From contig OX457031.1 in assembly GCA_949752745.1 (NCBI GenBank), forward strand, positions 5,600,849 through 5,664,848: a DNA stretch of 64,000 nt, given 5' to 3'. The stretch comes from Protula sp. h YS-2021 (lineage: Eukaryota > Annelida > Polychaeta > Sabellida > Serpulidae). How positions within the stretch are numbered: the stretch's first letter is position 1; every line of letters begins with the position of its first letter. The notes below the pieces were generated by a model, which saw nothing but the letters and a program-made list of their open reading frames with translations, did not search any database and was not told the origin of the DNA. The translations under genes and the position numbers were made by a program. This document shows, one piece after another, positions 48,496 through 56,590 of this stretch.

Positions 48496-48889
48496 CTTTT
48501 GCCCTTGTTCTTGGACAACTTTCTAGGACAATCAGTTCGTTAATTTTAGTTTGCTTAATGTTTTTGCTTATTATGAGAAATAATAATGTTGCTATGTGCT
48601 GTCCCGTTTTCGATGCAAAAAAATCACGTGAAATTGCATTTTGTGAACAACTTCAAGGATCAACGACGGTTATGTTGGAAAAATTTCCAATTGCAGCAAA
48701 ATGTATGTCATTTTAGCGACGTCACAAAGCCTTCTTTAAGACATCATCCACGTCGTTTCAGTGACGTCACAGCGACGCTGTTGTAATGATGATTTTTTTT
48801 GCGTTCTCAAAGCGATTCGACAAAATTCGAATGCAACTAGATAAGGCATGTCTAGATACCGTGGTTGAACATTTCACTGAGTTTTGGAA

Positions 48890-49180
48890 GCACAATACTG
48901 TATCAGGAGCACAAATACTGTATCGCGAGCACACATACTGTATCAGGAGCACGCATACTATATCGGCAGCACAAATACTGTATTGCTAGCACACATACTG
49001 TATCAGGAGCACGCATACGGTATCGGGAGCACACATGCTGTATCAGGAGTACACATACTGCATTGGGAGCACACATACTATATCGAGAGAACACATACTG
49101 TATCAAAAGCGCACATACTGTATCAGGAGCACACATACTGTATCAGGAGCACACACACTGTATCAGGAGCACAAGTAGTA
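48890..49180. repeat. 21-bp tandem array, about 13 units
   Basis: GTATCAGGAGCACACATACT with scattered substitutions. The period is a multiple of three, so open frames run through it on both strands. Confidence 0.92.
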
Positions 49181-49199
49181 TGAAAACAAGAGTTCTGGC

Positions 49200-49570
49200 C
49201 CACTTGATGACGTCATACTGTCTGGAAGTGACGTCATACTGTCTGGAAGTGACGTCATCATGTCTGGAAGTGACGTCATCATGTCTGGACCGGAAGTGTT
49301 GTCTAGACCGGAAGTGTTGTCTGGACCGGAAGTGACGTCATACTGTCTGGACCGGAAGTGACGTCATCATGTCTGGAAGTGACGTCATAGCGTCTGGACC
49401 GGAAGTGCTGTCTAGACCGGAAGTGCTGTCTGGAGTGGAAGTGACATCATCATGTCTGGAGCGGAAGTGACGTCAGGATAAGTGTAAGGATAGGCGCGGC
49501 CCTCCATGACGTGATAATGACGTCATGATGACGTCATACTGTCTGGAGCGAAAGTCTGGAGCGAAAGTTG
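49200..49570. repeat. Tandem array of composite ETS-CRE sites
   Basis: Units of 20-32 bp made of GACCGGAAGTGACGTCAT and ACTGTCTG. About ten TGACGTCA palindromes and eight CCGGAAGTG or close variants occur, often directly abutting. Confidence 0.88.
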
Positions 49571-49630
49571 CTTGAAAGTGTTGGCCGAGTCAATCATCAT
49601 GAAGCCAACGCACTCCACCTGTCAATCAGT

Positions 49631-49644
49631 GTAACCATGGCAAC
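49631..49644. promoter_or_regulatory. RFX X-box-like palindrome
   Basis: GTAACCATGGCAAC fits the RFX consensus GTNRCC-N0-3-RGYAAC. It sits between the ETS-CRE array and the 83-bp array and is preceded by a CCAAT-type word (GTCAATCAG). Confidence 0.5.
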
Positions 49645-49661
49645 AGAGCCTAAAAAGGTCG

Positions 49662-50075
49662 ACAACCCCCCCCCCCCTCGAAATTGTGATTTTTGCAGAT
49701 TTATCCGTTTCAGACGATTCTGAACATTTTTCATTTTTTGGGTCGACCGACCCCCCCCCCCCCCCTCGAAATTGTGATTTTTGCATATTTATCCGTTTCA
49801 GACGATTCTGAACATTTTTCATTTTTTCGACCCCCCCCCCTCGAAATTGTGATTTTTGCATATTTATCCGTTTCAGACGATTCTGAACATTTTTCATTTT
49901 TTCGACCCCCCCCCCCTCGAAATTGTGATTTTTGCATATTTATCCGTTTCAGACGATTCTGAACATTTTTCATTTTTTCGACCCCCCCCCCTCGAAATTG
50001 TGATTTTTGCATATTTATCCGTTTCAGACGATTCTGAACATTTTTCATTTTTTCGACCCCCCCCCCCCCCCTAGG
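49662..50075. repeat. About 80-bp minisatellite, 5 units, next to the viral element
   Basis: Unit: CGACC, a C-run of variable length, TCGAAATTGTGATTTTTGCA, TATTTATCCGTTTCAGACGA and TTCTGAACATTTTTCATTTT. Units differ almost only in C-run length. It could belong to the terminal repeat of the Polinton-like element or to host DNA. Confidence 0.93.
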
Positions 50076-50117
50076 CGAGCAACATTCTGTCAAGTCAGCT
50101 TCAGTTCCATCAGAGGG

Positions 50118-50154
50118 GTATATAAGGGATGAGCATACAGCAGTGACAGTCATT
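50118..50154 (+). promoter_or_regulatory. Viral core promoter 1: TATATAAG box and TCATTT initiator
   Basis: TATATAAG starts at 50118 and TCATTT at 50149, 31 nt apart. The same arrangement recurs at 51476, 53673 and 61399. Downstream, GTGACAGTCATTTCGGTGAG contains a donor-like word. Confidence 0.75.
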
Positions 50155-50213
50155 TCGGTGAGTGGAGCAAGTACAAGTTGTAGAACTACAATTGGATCAC
50201 ATCAGATCAAGGG

Positions 50214-50267
50214 ATGGCATCCAGTGACAACTATTTCGGTAAGTGTTTATTGAAACTTTATAAATAA
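50214..50267 (+). CDS. Possible short leader exon or 17-codon peptide
   Basis: ATG at 50214 lies about 65 nt after the promoter 1 initiator. It reads MASSDNYF and then either splices at TTTCG/GTAAGT (donor at 50239) or continues for 17 codons to a stop. No in-frame acceptor could be fixed. The donor faces a 13-bp tandem array that would be the intron. Confidence 0.3.
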   Translation: MASSDNYFGKCLLKLYK

Positions 50268-50269
50268 AA

Positions 50270-50600
50270 AGTGAACTTTGTAAACAAACTTTAGTTATTT
50301 GCATAATTGAAACTTTGTAAACAAACTGTGTAAACAAACTTTATAAACAAACTTTATAAATAAACTTTGTAAACAAACTTTGTAAACAAACTTTGTAAAC
50401 AAACTTTGTAAACAAACTTTGTAAATAAACTTTATAAACAAAATTTGTAAACAAACTTTGTAAACAAACTTTGTAAACAAACTTTGTAAACAAACTTTAT
50501 AAATAAAATTTGTAAACAAACTTTATAAACAAACTTTATAAACAAAATTTGTAAACAAACTTTGTAAACAAACTTTGGTTATTTGCTTAATTGAAACTTT
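50270..50600. repeat. 13-bp tandem array AAACTTTGTAAAC
   Basis: More than 20 units of GTAAACAAACTTT with A/G changes (TATAAACAAACTT). The same motif in the opposite orientation fills 59690-59930. Confidence 0.93.
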
Positions 50601-50944
50601 GTAAAACAATACCTTTCGTTATACTTGGTCGATTTATATGAAAATTTCACCATTTGATTCAGTTTTATGTAAAGTTTTGTTATAAAGTAGTCATAGGCTA
50701 TTTGCGCAGCTGGCTGTATGCATTTTTACCGCCATTACAGTGCTTCTTCGCGGATGAATACCATTTGGCAGACCATTTAACTTCACCGTCAGTTAACTTC
50801 ACCGCTAGATGTCTCTGCTGTGTAGCAGTGCAGCTGTACAACTCGACAACTGTAAGTGAGACATTCATATACACAAGTAAAATTCTGCTGAGTCAGCAAT
50901 TTTTTAACAAAGTTACACACCATATTTTGATTACATGGAAGTAG
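50601..50944. other. Non-coding spacer inside the viral element
   Basis: No convincing gene. Possible acceptor sites (CCGCCATTACAG at 50740) do not give an open frame with the donor at 50239. Confidence 0.35.
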
Positions 50945-50981
50945 TATAAAAGCATGAGTGAAACATGTCAACTAGTCAACT
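50945..50981 (+). promoter_or_regulatory. Viral core promoter 2: TATAAAAG and TCAACT
   Basis: TATAAAAG at 50945; TCAACT starts 31 nt downstream at 50976. The initiator lacks the K of TCAKTY but keeps TCA at the same position. Confidence 0.65.
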
Positions 50982-51078
50982 AGTAATACATTCTGTCAAC
51001 AAGTCAACAAGTGGATATTGTGTGACGGGAAAAGACTTGACAATGTCGGCCTTACTTTTTCACAGATGTGTAGAGACC

Positions 51079-51480
51079 ATGGATGACGTCTTCAAAGTGA
51101 ATTATGCTGACTATGTGTTTTCAAAGCTTCCTGCTTTTGAATCGGATTGGATGCTGCAAGTGAAGAACTTACATCAGCATTGGGAAGCTGTTGGAAAGAC
51201 CATTCCAAGAGATCGTTTCATCCGCTCGTTTCTACGTGAATGTGAAGATCTACATTTACCGTTAACTTATGACATTGATTTAGCATTTATCAACGTGAAT
51301 ACAATTTGGGCAGTTGAGCTCATGTTAGATGTGGCTGCAAGAATCATTTTACGTTATGATGATGATGTTCCAAATAATGTATCAGACCTTGTCCGATTCA
51401 ACCATGGACGAGTTGAAGTGAATTCAAACGTTTGCAAGTTCTTTGAAAAGGGAGCTGACTCAGCAGATAGTTGGGTATAA
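51079..51480 (+). CDS. Viral early-type protein, unknown function
   Basis: Frame open from 50965. The promoter geometry puts transcription start near 50977, so the upstream ATG at 50965 is unlikely. ATG 51043 is possible, and ATG 51079 has the best context (ACCATGG), giving 133 residues starting MDDVFKVNYADYVFSKLP. Predicted mostly helical, acidic at its end, with no recognised motif (no LxCxE). Its stop codon lies inside the TATA box of the next gene (51476-51483). Confidence 0.65.
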   Translation: MDDVFKVNYADYVFSKLPAFESDWMLQVKNLHQHWEAVGKTIPRDRFIRSFLRECEDLHLPLTYDIDLAFINVNTIWAVELMLDVAARIILRYDDDVPNNVSDLVRFNHGRVEVNSNVCKFFEKGADSADSWV

Positions 51481-51512
51481 AAGGGAGTGAACTCAGCAGA
51501 GTGAAGTCATTT
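51476..51512 (+). promoter_or_regulatory. Viral core promoter 3: TATAAAAG and TCATTT
   Basis: TATAAAAG at 51476 overlaps the upstream stop codon. TCATTT starts at 51507, again 31 nt downstream. AACTCAGCAGAGTGAAGTCA resembles the same region of promoter 1 (CAGCAGTGACAGTCA). Confidence 0.8.
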
Positions 51513-51560
51513 CTCAGCAGACAGTTGGAGGGAGTGCATCATCAGTACATTGTAGCAGCC

Positions 51561-52192
51561 ATGGAGAACAAGACAAGCAACGCAACGCAGCGCAGCAGCA
51601 GCTTTAAAATTAGTGCTAACTTAACCATTACTGTGGAGCATGGAGAATATGGGCCATTTCTACGCATCACACGTGGAGAGAGATGGTGTGCTTATTCACC
51701 ATCTTTGTGGAAGATTGTATGCCAAAGCTTGAAAAATTCAAACTGTACTTAACGCAAACGAAGTGGCTTGAAGTCATTTCATACTTGGATATGCGCTATG
51801 TGAGTTTTGTGCGCACGTCACGGTTTGAAGGGAAAGAATACACACATCACATCAACATGAATGATGGTGAATGGGAGACACTGCTTCAGGAGATGGACAA
51901 CATCAACTCAGCCCTATCACCATGTGAGGAATGTCATGACAAGAAAACGATCATCAAGCTGCAAAAGGATGGTCGGATGAAGTTGTCAAAGCTATCCAAG
52001 AAAAGGCTGGCTGAAGTTCAGTTGGAGAACATGAACGTACAAAATCAACTTGGACTTACCTGTGACTATTGCGGTGCTTGTGGATATGTGGAGGATTATC
52101 ATTGCCACTGCCACAAGTATAATTGCAAGTTGTGTGAACCAAGCAACTTCTGCGGCAAGTGTGGAGTACTTAAAGTCAGTGAAGCAAAGTAA
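51561..52192 (+). CDS. PC4-like protein with Cys-rich tail, one-base frame break
   Basis: The first segment from ATG 51561 (after promoter 3) reads ITVEHGEYGPFLRITRGERW...SPSLWKIV and stops at 51752. The second frame, open from before 51683 to 52192, reads LYLTQTKWLEVISYL, INMNDGEWETLLQEMDNI and then a Cys-rich tail (CEECH; CDYCGACGY...HCHCHKYNCKLC...CGKCG) suited to metal binding. The strand pattern ending in ...W..L resembles the PC4-like genes at 59932-61337. The two frames are best reconciled around an A5 run at 51732-51736; this could be a sequencing error, decay or frameshifting. Confidence 0.6.
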
Positions 52193-52216
52193 AAGCCCAC
52201 AAGACACTGAAACAAG

Positions 52217-52726
52217 ATGGACGCATGTTTTAAAAATGCTTATATTGACTTGATGATTGCTAAACTTGCTTGCTGTGGCACTCCAGACTATCAACTTTAT
52301 CATTTGGATGCTTTTTGGGATGTTGTACATCATAGTCTTGATGTGATTGAACTGCATTCAAGATTTCTTGGAGAATGTCATAAAACTGGAATAGAAGAAG
52401 ATCCTGACTTTGACTTTGATTCTGCACTTTATTCTGCTCGCACTGATGTGGAAGTATATTTCACCGTGGTTGATCATTTGAGAGATTGTTGTAAAGAAGA
52501 AGAGGAAACCGAGCAGCTTTATCAGGTAAGTTATAAAAACCTTTTTTAAACATGTTTATGACAACATAGTGAATTGTTTCTCAAAGACATAACAATGTTT
52601 TTCTTACTAGCAAATTTAGTTTTATGTGAGTGGTTTCAACGTAAACAAAGAAAGAATATGATAGAAGAGGCAGCAAATATATTAAAAGATATTTTATTAC
52701 AGGAAGAAACCGACATGTCAGAATAA
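52217..52726 (+). CDS. Viral small helical protein, apparently spliced
   Basis: Exon 1 is 52217-52525 (103 codons, MDACFKNAYIDLMIAKLACC...) and ends EQLYQ at CAG/GTAAGT. A 176-bp intron ends TTTTATTACAG at 52702. Exon 2 (52703-52726) adds seven codons, EETDMSE, and a stop, continuing the acidic run, for 110 residues. Read unspliced, the frame ends at 52549. Function unknown; rich in Asp/Glu at its C-terminus. Confidence 0.55.
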
Positions 52727-52741
52727 AGAAGGAAAGTCAAC

Positions 52742-53179
52742 ATGGAGAATCTTGTACTATTCAGCGGTCATAAGGACGTTCTTTCAAACATGTTTCCAAC
52801 ACGACTTGAAAAGTATGGACATGTGTTCAACTCAAGTGAAGCTTTGTATCAATATGAGAAAGCAGTGTTTCATCACCGTCCAGATATTGCTTCAGCCATT
52901 GCTTCATGTAGAAATGGATATGAAGCAAAACGTATTGCTAAAGTGATAAAGCCATGTCCTTTATGGCATACAGTGAAGAGAAGCAAAATGCAAGATGTTT
53001 TACAAGTCAAACTGGATCAGTGTGTATTGTTTCGCAACAAGTTGAAAGAATGTAAAGACAAAACTTTAGTTGAAGCAACGTATGATCATTGGTGGGGAGC
53101 TGGTGTGAAACAAGTGTCATCTGGATATCCTGGTCAGAATATCATGGGAAAGTTGTTAGAACTGTTGTGTGAGGGTTAG
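52742..53179 (+). CDS. NADAR-domain protein (YbiA/DUF1768-like)
   Basis: 145 residues, the usual length of a single NADAR domain. Family landmarks in order: LVLFSGHKDVLSNMFP (4-19), NSSEALYQYEKA with conserved E33 and K40, IAKVIKPCPLW (W75), R80-x-x-M83 followed by K90, LVEAT (E111), DHWWGAG (115-121) and GQNIMGKLLELL (N133). NADAR proteins bind or hydrolyse ADP-ribose conjugates; some bacterial and phage members remove ADP-ribose from nucleic acid. It sits among early-type genes just upstream of integrase, so it may counter host ADP-ribosylation during infection, which is inference. It starts 15 nt after the preceding gene's last exon. Confidence 0.88.
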   Translation: MENLVLFSGHKDVLSNMFPTRLEKYGHVFNSSEALYQYEKAVFHHRPDIASAIASCRNGYEAKRIAKVIKPCPLWHTVKRSKMQDVLQVKLDQCVLFRNKLKECKDKTLVEATYDHWWGAGVKQVSSGYPGQNIMGKLLELLCEG

Positions 53180-53280
53180 AGACTTTTTCATTTGCTTGCC
53201 AACCGTCATGGTGTGCAGACGTGTGAACATGTAAATTTGAAGTATGTTTAACTTGTGTTGCATTGATTCAAGACTGCACA

Positions 53281-53613
53281 ATGGCGGACATGACACTGAG
53301 ACAATATATTGTGCAAAAAGCTTATTGTGAAGAAATGTTATCCGCTGTAAAAAAGTTTGCCTATTTAGTCTGTCCTGCTTGTCAACATGAAGAGTGTCAA
53401 GAACATACTTGTCATTTTGCATCTGTTTATACATATTTGAATGAAGCTAAATATTACATGCATTTAGATAAAGTGTTAGAGAATGCAAATCAACGTTGTG
53501 AGAAATATGGTGTAGATGCTATTACATTGGATGAACTCAGTCATTGGTTAGTGTTCATTGAAGACCAATGGTCTCCAGTGATTCATACCATTGTATCTAT
53601 ACTTGATTTGTAA
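53281..53613 (+). CDS. Viral small protein with Cys/His cluster, unknown
   Basis: 110 residues from ATG 53281 (CACAATGGCGG context); a longer start at 53263 is less likely. Near residue 30 it has C-P-A-C-Q-H-E-E-C-Q-E-H-T-C-H, a plausible zinc site, followed by helical sequence ending WLVFIEDQWSPVIHTIVSI. No family recognised. Confidence 0.6.
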   Translation: MADMTLRQYIVQKAYCEEMLSAVKKFAYLVCPACQHEECQEHTCHFASVYTYLNEAKYYMHLDKVLENANQRCEKYGVDAITLDELSHWLVFIEDQWSPVIHTIVSILDL

Positions 53614-53672
53614 AAAACTTGTTAGTTAAGTTATAAATGCATGTTAGTTAAGTGATGTTGGTTGAGTTATAA

Positions 53673-53709
53673 AATAAAAGCTGTTCTGTTGAGAAGGTGG
53701 TTTTCATTC
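53673..53709 (+). promoter_or_regulatory. Viral core promoter 4: AATAAAAG and TCATTC
   Basis: AATAAAAG (with an overlapping TATAAAA at 53668) starts at 53673 and TCATTC, a perfect TCAKTY initiator, at 53704: 31 nt again. The integrase ATG follows 15 nt downstream. Confidence 0.7.
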
Positions 53710-53718
53710 GGTGTGACC

Positions 53719-54826
53719 ATGTCGACGTGGAAAGACTACTTGACTGATATTTACTTCAAACCTGGACAGCCTGGAGCATTTGCTGGTCCTTACAAACTGT
53801 ATCACATCTTACGAAAACATAATCAACCAGTCACACAGTCACAAGTGAAGAAATGGTTGCAGGATCAAGATGCTTTCAGTTTACTCCAACCTGTCAAATA
53901 CAGGTTCAAAAGACAACGTGTCATTACACGTGGTATTGATGATATGTGGGATATTGATTTGGCTGATATGGGAAACATAGCTCCCTATAATGATGACATA
54001 CGCTTTTTACTCATTGTCATTGATGTGTTTTCCAAATATGTCTGGGTACAGCCAATACCTAATAAATCACATACCAGCGTCATACAAGCTTTCCAAAAGA
54101 TTTTTTCATGACACACGACGAAGACCGCGAACTCTAAGGTCTGATAAAGGAACAGAATTTAAAAACAGATGGGTAAAAGCATTTTTGAAGAAAGAAGGCA
54201 TTCATGCTTATATCACAAAGAATGAAACCAAAGCCAACTTTGCTGAAAGAGTCATTCGTACTCTGAAGGGAATGATGTATCGGTATTTTCTACATAATCA
54301 AACTTACCGTTACTTAGACATTCTTCCAGACTTGGTGTACAATTACAACCATAGACCTCATGGTTCTCTTCCTAATAAATATGCTCCAGCCGAGATTCGT
54401 AAAGACAACGAATCAAAAGTGTGGAAGTATATGTATGTTGACAAACTGAAATTGAAACCGAAGAAGAAGAAGAAGTACAAATTTAACATTGGTGATCATG
54501 TTCGCATTTCTCACATTAAATATGTGTTTCAACGGGATTATCACATCAAATGGACGCAAGAAGTCTTCATTGTCACACATCGTTGTAAGAAGCAAGGAAT
54601 ACATTTATATCGTGTGAAAGACTTTTTAGACGAAGATATTGATGGTCATTTCTATGAAGAAGAACTGCAGAAAGTGACCAAAGATATTGAATCTATTTAT
54701 AGAATTGAAAAAGTCTTGAAAACACGTAAAAGACGAGGAGGAGGTGTGAAAGAATTATTTGTCAAGTGGTTAGGTTGGCCAAACAAGTTTAACAGTTGGG
54801 TGAAAGAAACAGACATTCAACAATGA
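53719..54826 (+). CDS. INT: Retroviral-type integrase with chromodomain, one-base frame break
   Basis: DDE integrase that would insert the linear element with a short target duplication. The first frame (ATG 53719, ACCATGTCG) carries the N-terminal helical region, then WDIDLADM with the first catalytic Asp and VIDVFSKYVWVQPI, and stops at 54111. The next frame, open to 54826, carries LRSDKGTEF (second Asp) and NFAERVIRTLK (catalytic Glu). It ends with a chromodomain (YRIEKVLKTR, FVKWLGWPNKFNSWV). The break lies at a T6 run at 54101-54106 between the first and second catalytic residues. Without frameshifting or correction the enzyme is inactive. Its stop overlaps the ATPase start as ATGA. Confidence 0.93.
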
Positions 54827-55482
54827 AGCATCCATTTACATGTTTAGTCTCTGGACCTACAGGCAGTGGCAAAACGTCTCTGGTGAAGGAAATTCTAGAA
54901 CAAAAGTTGATTAAACCCTCTCCAAAAAGCATTTTATGGCTCTATGCAGCAGATCAGCCTTTGTACAAGGGAATGAAAGGCGTGGAATTTTACCAAGGCA
55001 TTCCAGATGACATTGAAGAGCGTTTTAACCCGAAGAAACCAAACTTACTTATCATTGATGACTTAATGACGAAATGCCATAGTGATGAGCGTATGACACG
55101 TCTCTTTAGTGTTGGCAGCAGTCATCAAAATCTAAGCATTATTTTTATTGTGCATAATTTATTCCATCATGGGAAAGAGATGCGAAATATTAGTTTGAAT
55201 ACACATTATATCATTCTGTTTAAAAATCCGAGAGACAGTCAACAAATTAGTACATTGGCGCGGCAAATGTATCCTAGAAGATCTCAATTTCTCATAGAAG
55301 CCTATCAAGATGCTACTAGCAAACCTCATGGTTATTTATTCATTGATTTAAAACCACAGACAAATGATCAACTACGTATTCGTACAGGCATTTTACCAAA
55401 AGATACACATTATGTATATATTGATAAAGCAGTGTATGAACAAGAACCAAGTCATTTAACCATTCGCAGTCAAGATGTCTAA
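54823..55482 (+). CDS. Genome-packaging ATPase (FtsK/HerA, A32-like)
   Basis: 219 residues starting MKHPFTCLVS. Walker A is GPTGSGKT at 11-18 and Walker B is LLIIDD at 75-80, with a later sensor-type region (IIFIVHNLFH). Such ATPases translocate viral DNA into preformed capsids in Polintons and related viruses. An in-frame ATG exists at 54796, but 54823 starts at the conserved leader and gives the 4-base ATGA overlap with integrase. The end overlaps the next gene by 8 bases. Confidence 0.95.
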   Translation: MKHPFTCLVSGPTGSGKTSLVKEILEQKLIKPSPKSILWLYAADQPLYKGMKGVEFYQGIPDDIEERFNPKKPNLLIIDDLMTKCHSDERMTRLFSVGSSHQNLSIIFIVHNLFHHGKEMRNISLNTHYIILFKNPRDSQQISTLARQMYPRRSQFLIEAYQDATSKPHGYLFIDLKPQTNDQLRIRTGILPKDTHYVYIDKAVYEQEPSHLTIRSQDV

Positions 55483-55801
55483 ACGTATTCGAGCGAACCA
55501 GCCGTTTCTTCACTTGCTTGCACGCAGTGGGCCTAAACGACGTAAATCCTTGCTACAGCAAGCTACAAAGGAGGAATTAACAAGCTTGTTTGAAATTTGT
55601 TTGAATATATTGCAAGGACATTTACCCTTAAGCTCAAAACGGTTTAAGGAATTTAAACGTGAACGTCATACGCTACGTACTCTAGCTGATAAGAAGATAT
55701 CTCTTCGACGAAAAAAGAAGTTGATTAATCAGAAAGGAGGATTCATTGGAGTTATTGCTAGATTGGCATTACCTTTGTTAGCCAAACTACTGCTAAAATG
55801 A
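55475..55801 (+). CDS. Conserved small Polinton/adintovirus virion-type protein
   Basis: 108 residues: a basic N-terminal half (LLARSGPKRRKSLLQQA), FEICLNILQGHLPLSS in the middle, a Lys/Arg-rich stretch, and a C-terminal GGFIGVIARLALPLLAKLLL hydrophobic amphipathic tail. I recall this pattern (LL..GP..RK.LL ... N.L.G..PL ... GGF) as a recurrent companion of Polinton ATPase genes. The role is probably structural, unproven. Overlaps the ATPase by 8 bases and the next gene by 4 (ATGA). Confidence 0.8.
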   Translation: MSKRIRANQPFLHLLARSGPKRRKSLLQQATKEELTSLFEICLNILQGHLPLSSKRFKEFKRERHTLRTLADKKISLRRKKKLINQKGGFIGVIARLALPLLAKLLLK

Positions 55802-56373
55802 AACATACGATGAAAATGGTCCTCATTCCTGAATATGAATATAAAATGTTGCTAGAAAAGAAGGGTAAAGATGGTGAAATCAAAACGAAAGTGAATAAAC
55901 TTTTACGTGGGAAACGAACACGTGAAAAGGTTATTGAAATGTCTCAACTTCTTGGCCGTCATTTACGAACAAGTCAGTCTAGGCAGCAAAAGCCCTCATC
56001 ATCATCACCACCTGAAAAGCCAGAAAAGCTAGTGTTAAGTCATTTTCAACCTATCTATCATGGAAAAGTACTACAACTTTTAGCCGAACTGAAGAAATAT
56101 GGTACGACATGGTCAGAGAAGAATGAACTTGTGTTGAAAACGGGCGATATTATAGCAAATTCCAACATGGTTGATTTGATGAAAGAAGCATTGGTGGCGA
56201 CAAGAAGAAAAGAACGAGTCAAACCACATGGTTGGCATCCGTTTATCCAGGAAATTGTTGATGCTAATATTCCAAAAACAATGTTTAGTAAAAAGACCAC
56301 TCGTGACGACATTACAACAGAAATGAAACAACGTCAACAAAGACAGTTTCCTGAAGGATGGGAAAATTTTTAA
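55798..56373 (+). CDS. Conserved Polinton-type protein of unknown function
   Basis: 191 residues: a basic N-terminal part, a Ser/Pro/Lys-rich linker (about 60-80), then a folded part with LVLSHFQPIYHGKVLQLL, TGDIIANSNMVDLMKEALV and PHGWHPFIQEIVDANIPKTM. Similar small proteins with a W-x-P-F-I...N-x-P ending accompany capsid genes in invertebrate Polintons. Not assigned further. Confidence 0.7.
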   Translation: MKHTMKMVLIPEYEYKMLLEKKGKDGEIKTKVNKLLRGKRTREKVIEMSQLLGRHLRTSQSRQQKPSSSSPPEKPEKLVLSHFQPIYHGKVLQLLAELKKYGTTWSEKNELVLKTGDIIANSNMVDLMKEALVATRRKERVKPHGWHPFIQEIVDANIPKTMFSKKTTRDDITTEMKQRQQRQFPEGWENF

Positions 56374-56579
56374 CATGGCTGAAAGAGCTATGTTGTTGTT
56401 GTGAGGAAGATAAACCAACTATTCCTGTGAAGATCAGATGTACAAGTGCTTGTTGTGAAGGAGAAGTCATAGATCATCTAGATCATCATCATGATGTAAA
56501 AGACCATTTGCATACTTGGTCGAATGGCGCGCGCTATCGTGAAGTATATAGACAACGTCAACGCACCTATACCATTTAG
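56358..56579 (+). CDS. Cys-rich small protein with dual-acylation-type N-terminus
   Basis: 73 residues beginning MGKFLTWLKELCCCCEEDK. Gly2 with Thr at position 6 fits an N-myristoylation signal, and the four adjacent Cys fit palmitoylation, so membrane anchoring is likely if expressed. It continues with TSACCEG, a His/Asp-rich patch (DHLDHHHDVKDHLH) and a basic tail. It overlaps the previous gene by 16 bases. No known family. Confidence 0.6.
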   Translation: MGKFLTWLKELCCCCEEDKPTIPVKIRCTSACCEGEVIDHLDHHHDVKDHLHTWSNGARYREVYRQRQRTYTI

Positions 56580-56590
56580 TTCCCACCATC

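Noticed and set aside
48865..49335. 156-residue frame and CRISPR-like 21-bp direct repeats
   Set aside because: Units are contiguous with no spacers, and the period of 21 keeps frames open by chance. A plain tandem array.
49622..50153. Open frames on both strands over the 80-bp array
   Set aside because: Unit translation with poly-Pro or poly-Gly from C-runs; no protein signal.
50601..50944. Second exon of the 50214 leader
   Set aside because: Candidate acceptors (50740, about 51066) give immediate stops in the phase required.
51079..53613. Rb-binding LxCxE oncoprotein-like motif in viral early genes
   Set aside because: Looked for because some adintoviruses carry it. Only near matches such as LTCDY were found, none with the Glu.
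54796..54822. Upstream ATG of the packaging ATPase
   Set aside because: It lies within the integrase chromodomain coding end; the conserved leader begins at 54823.
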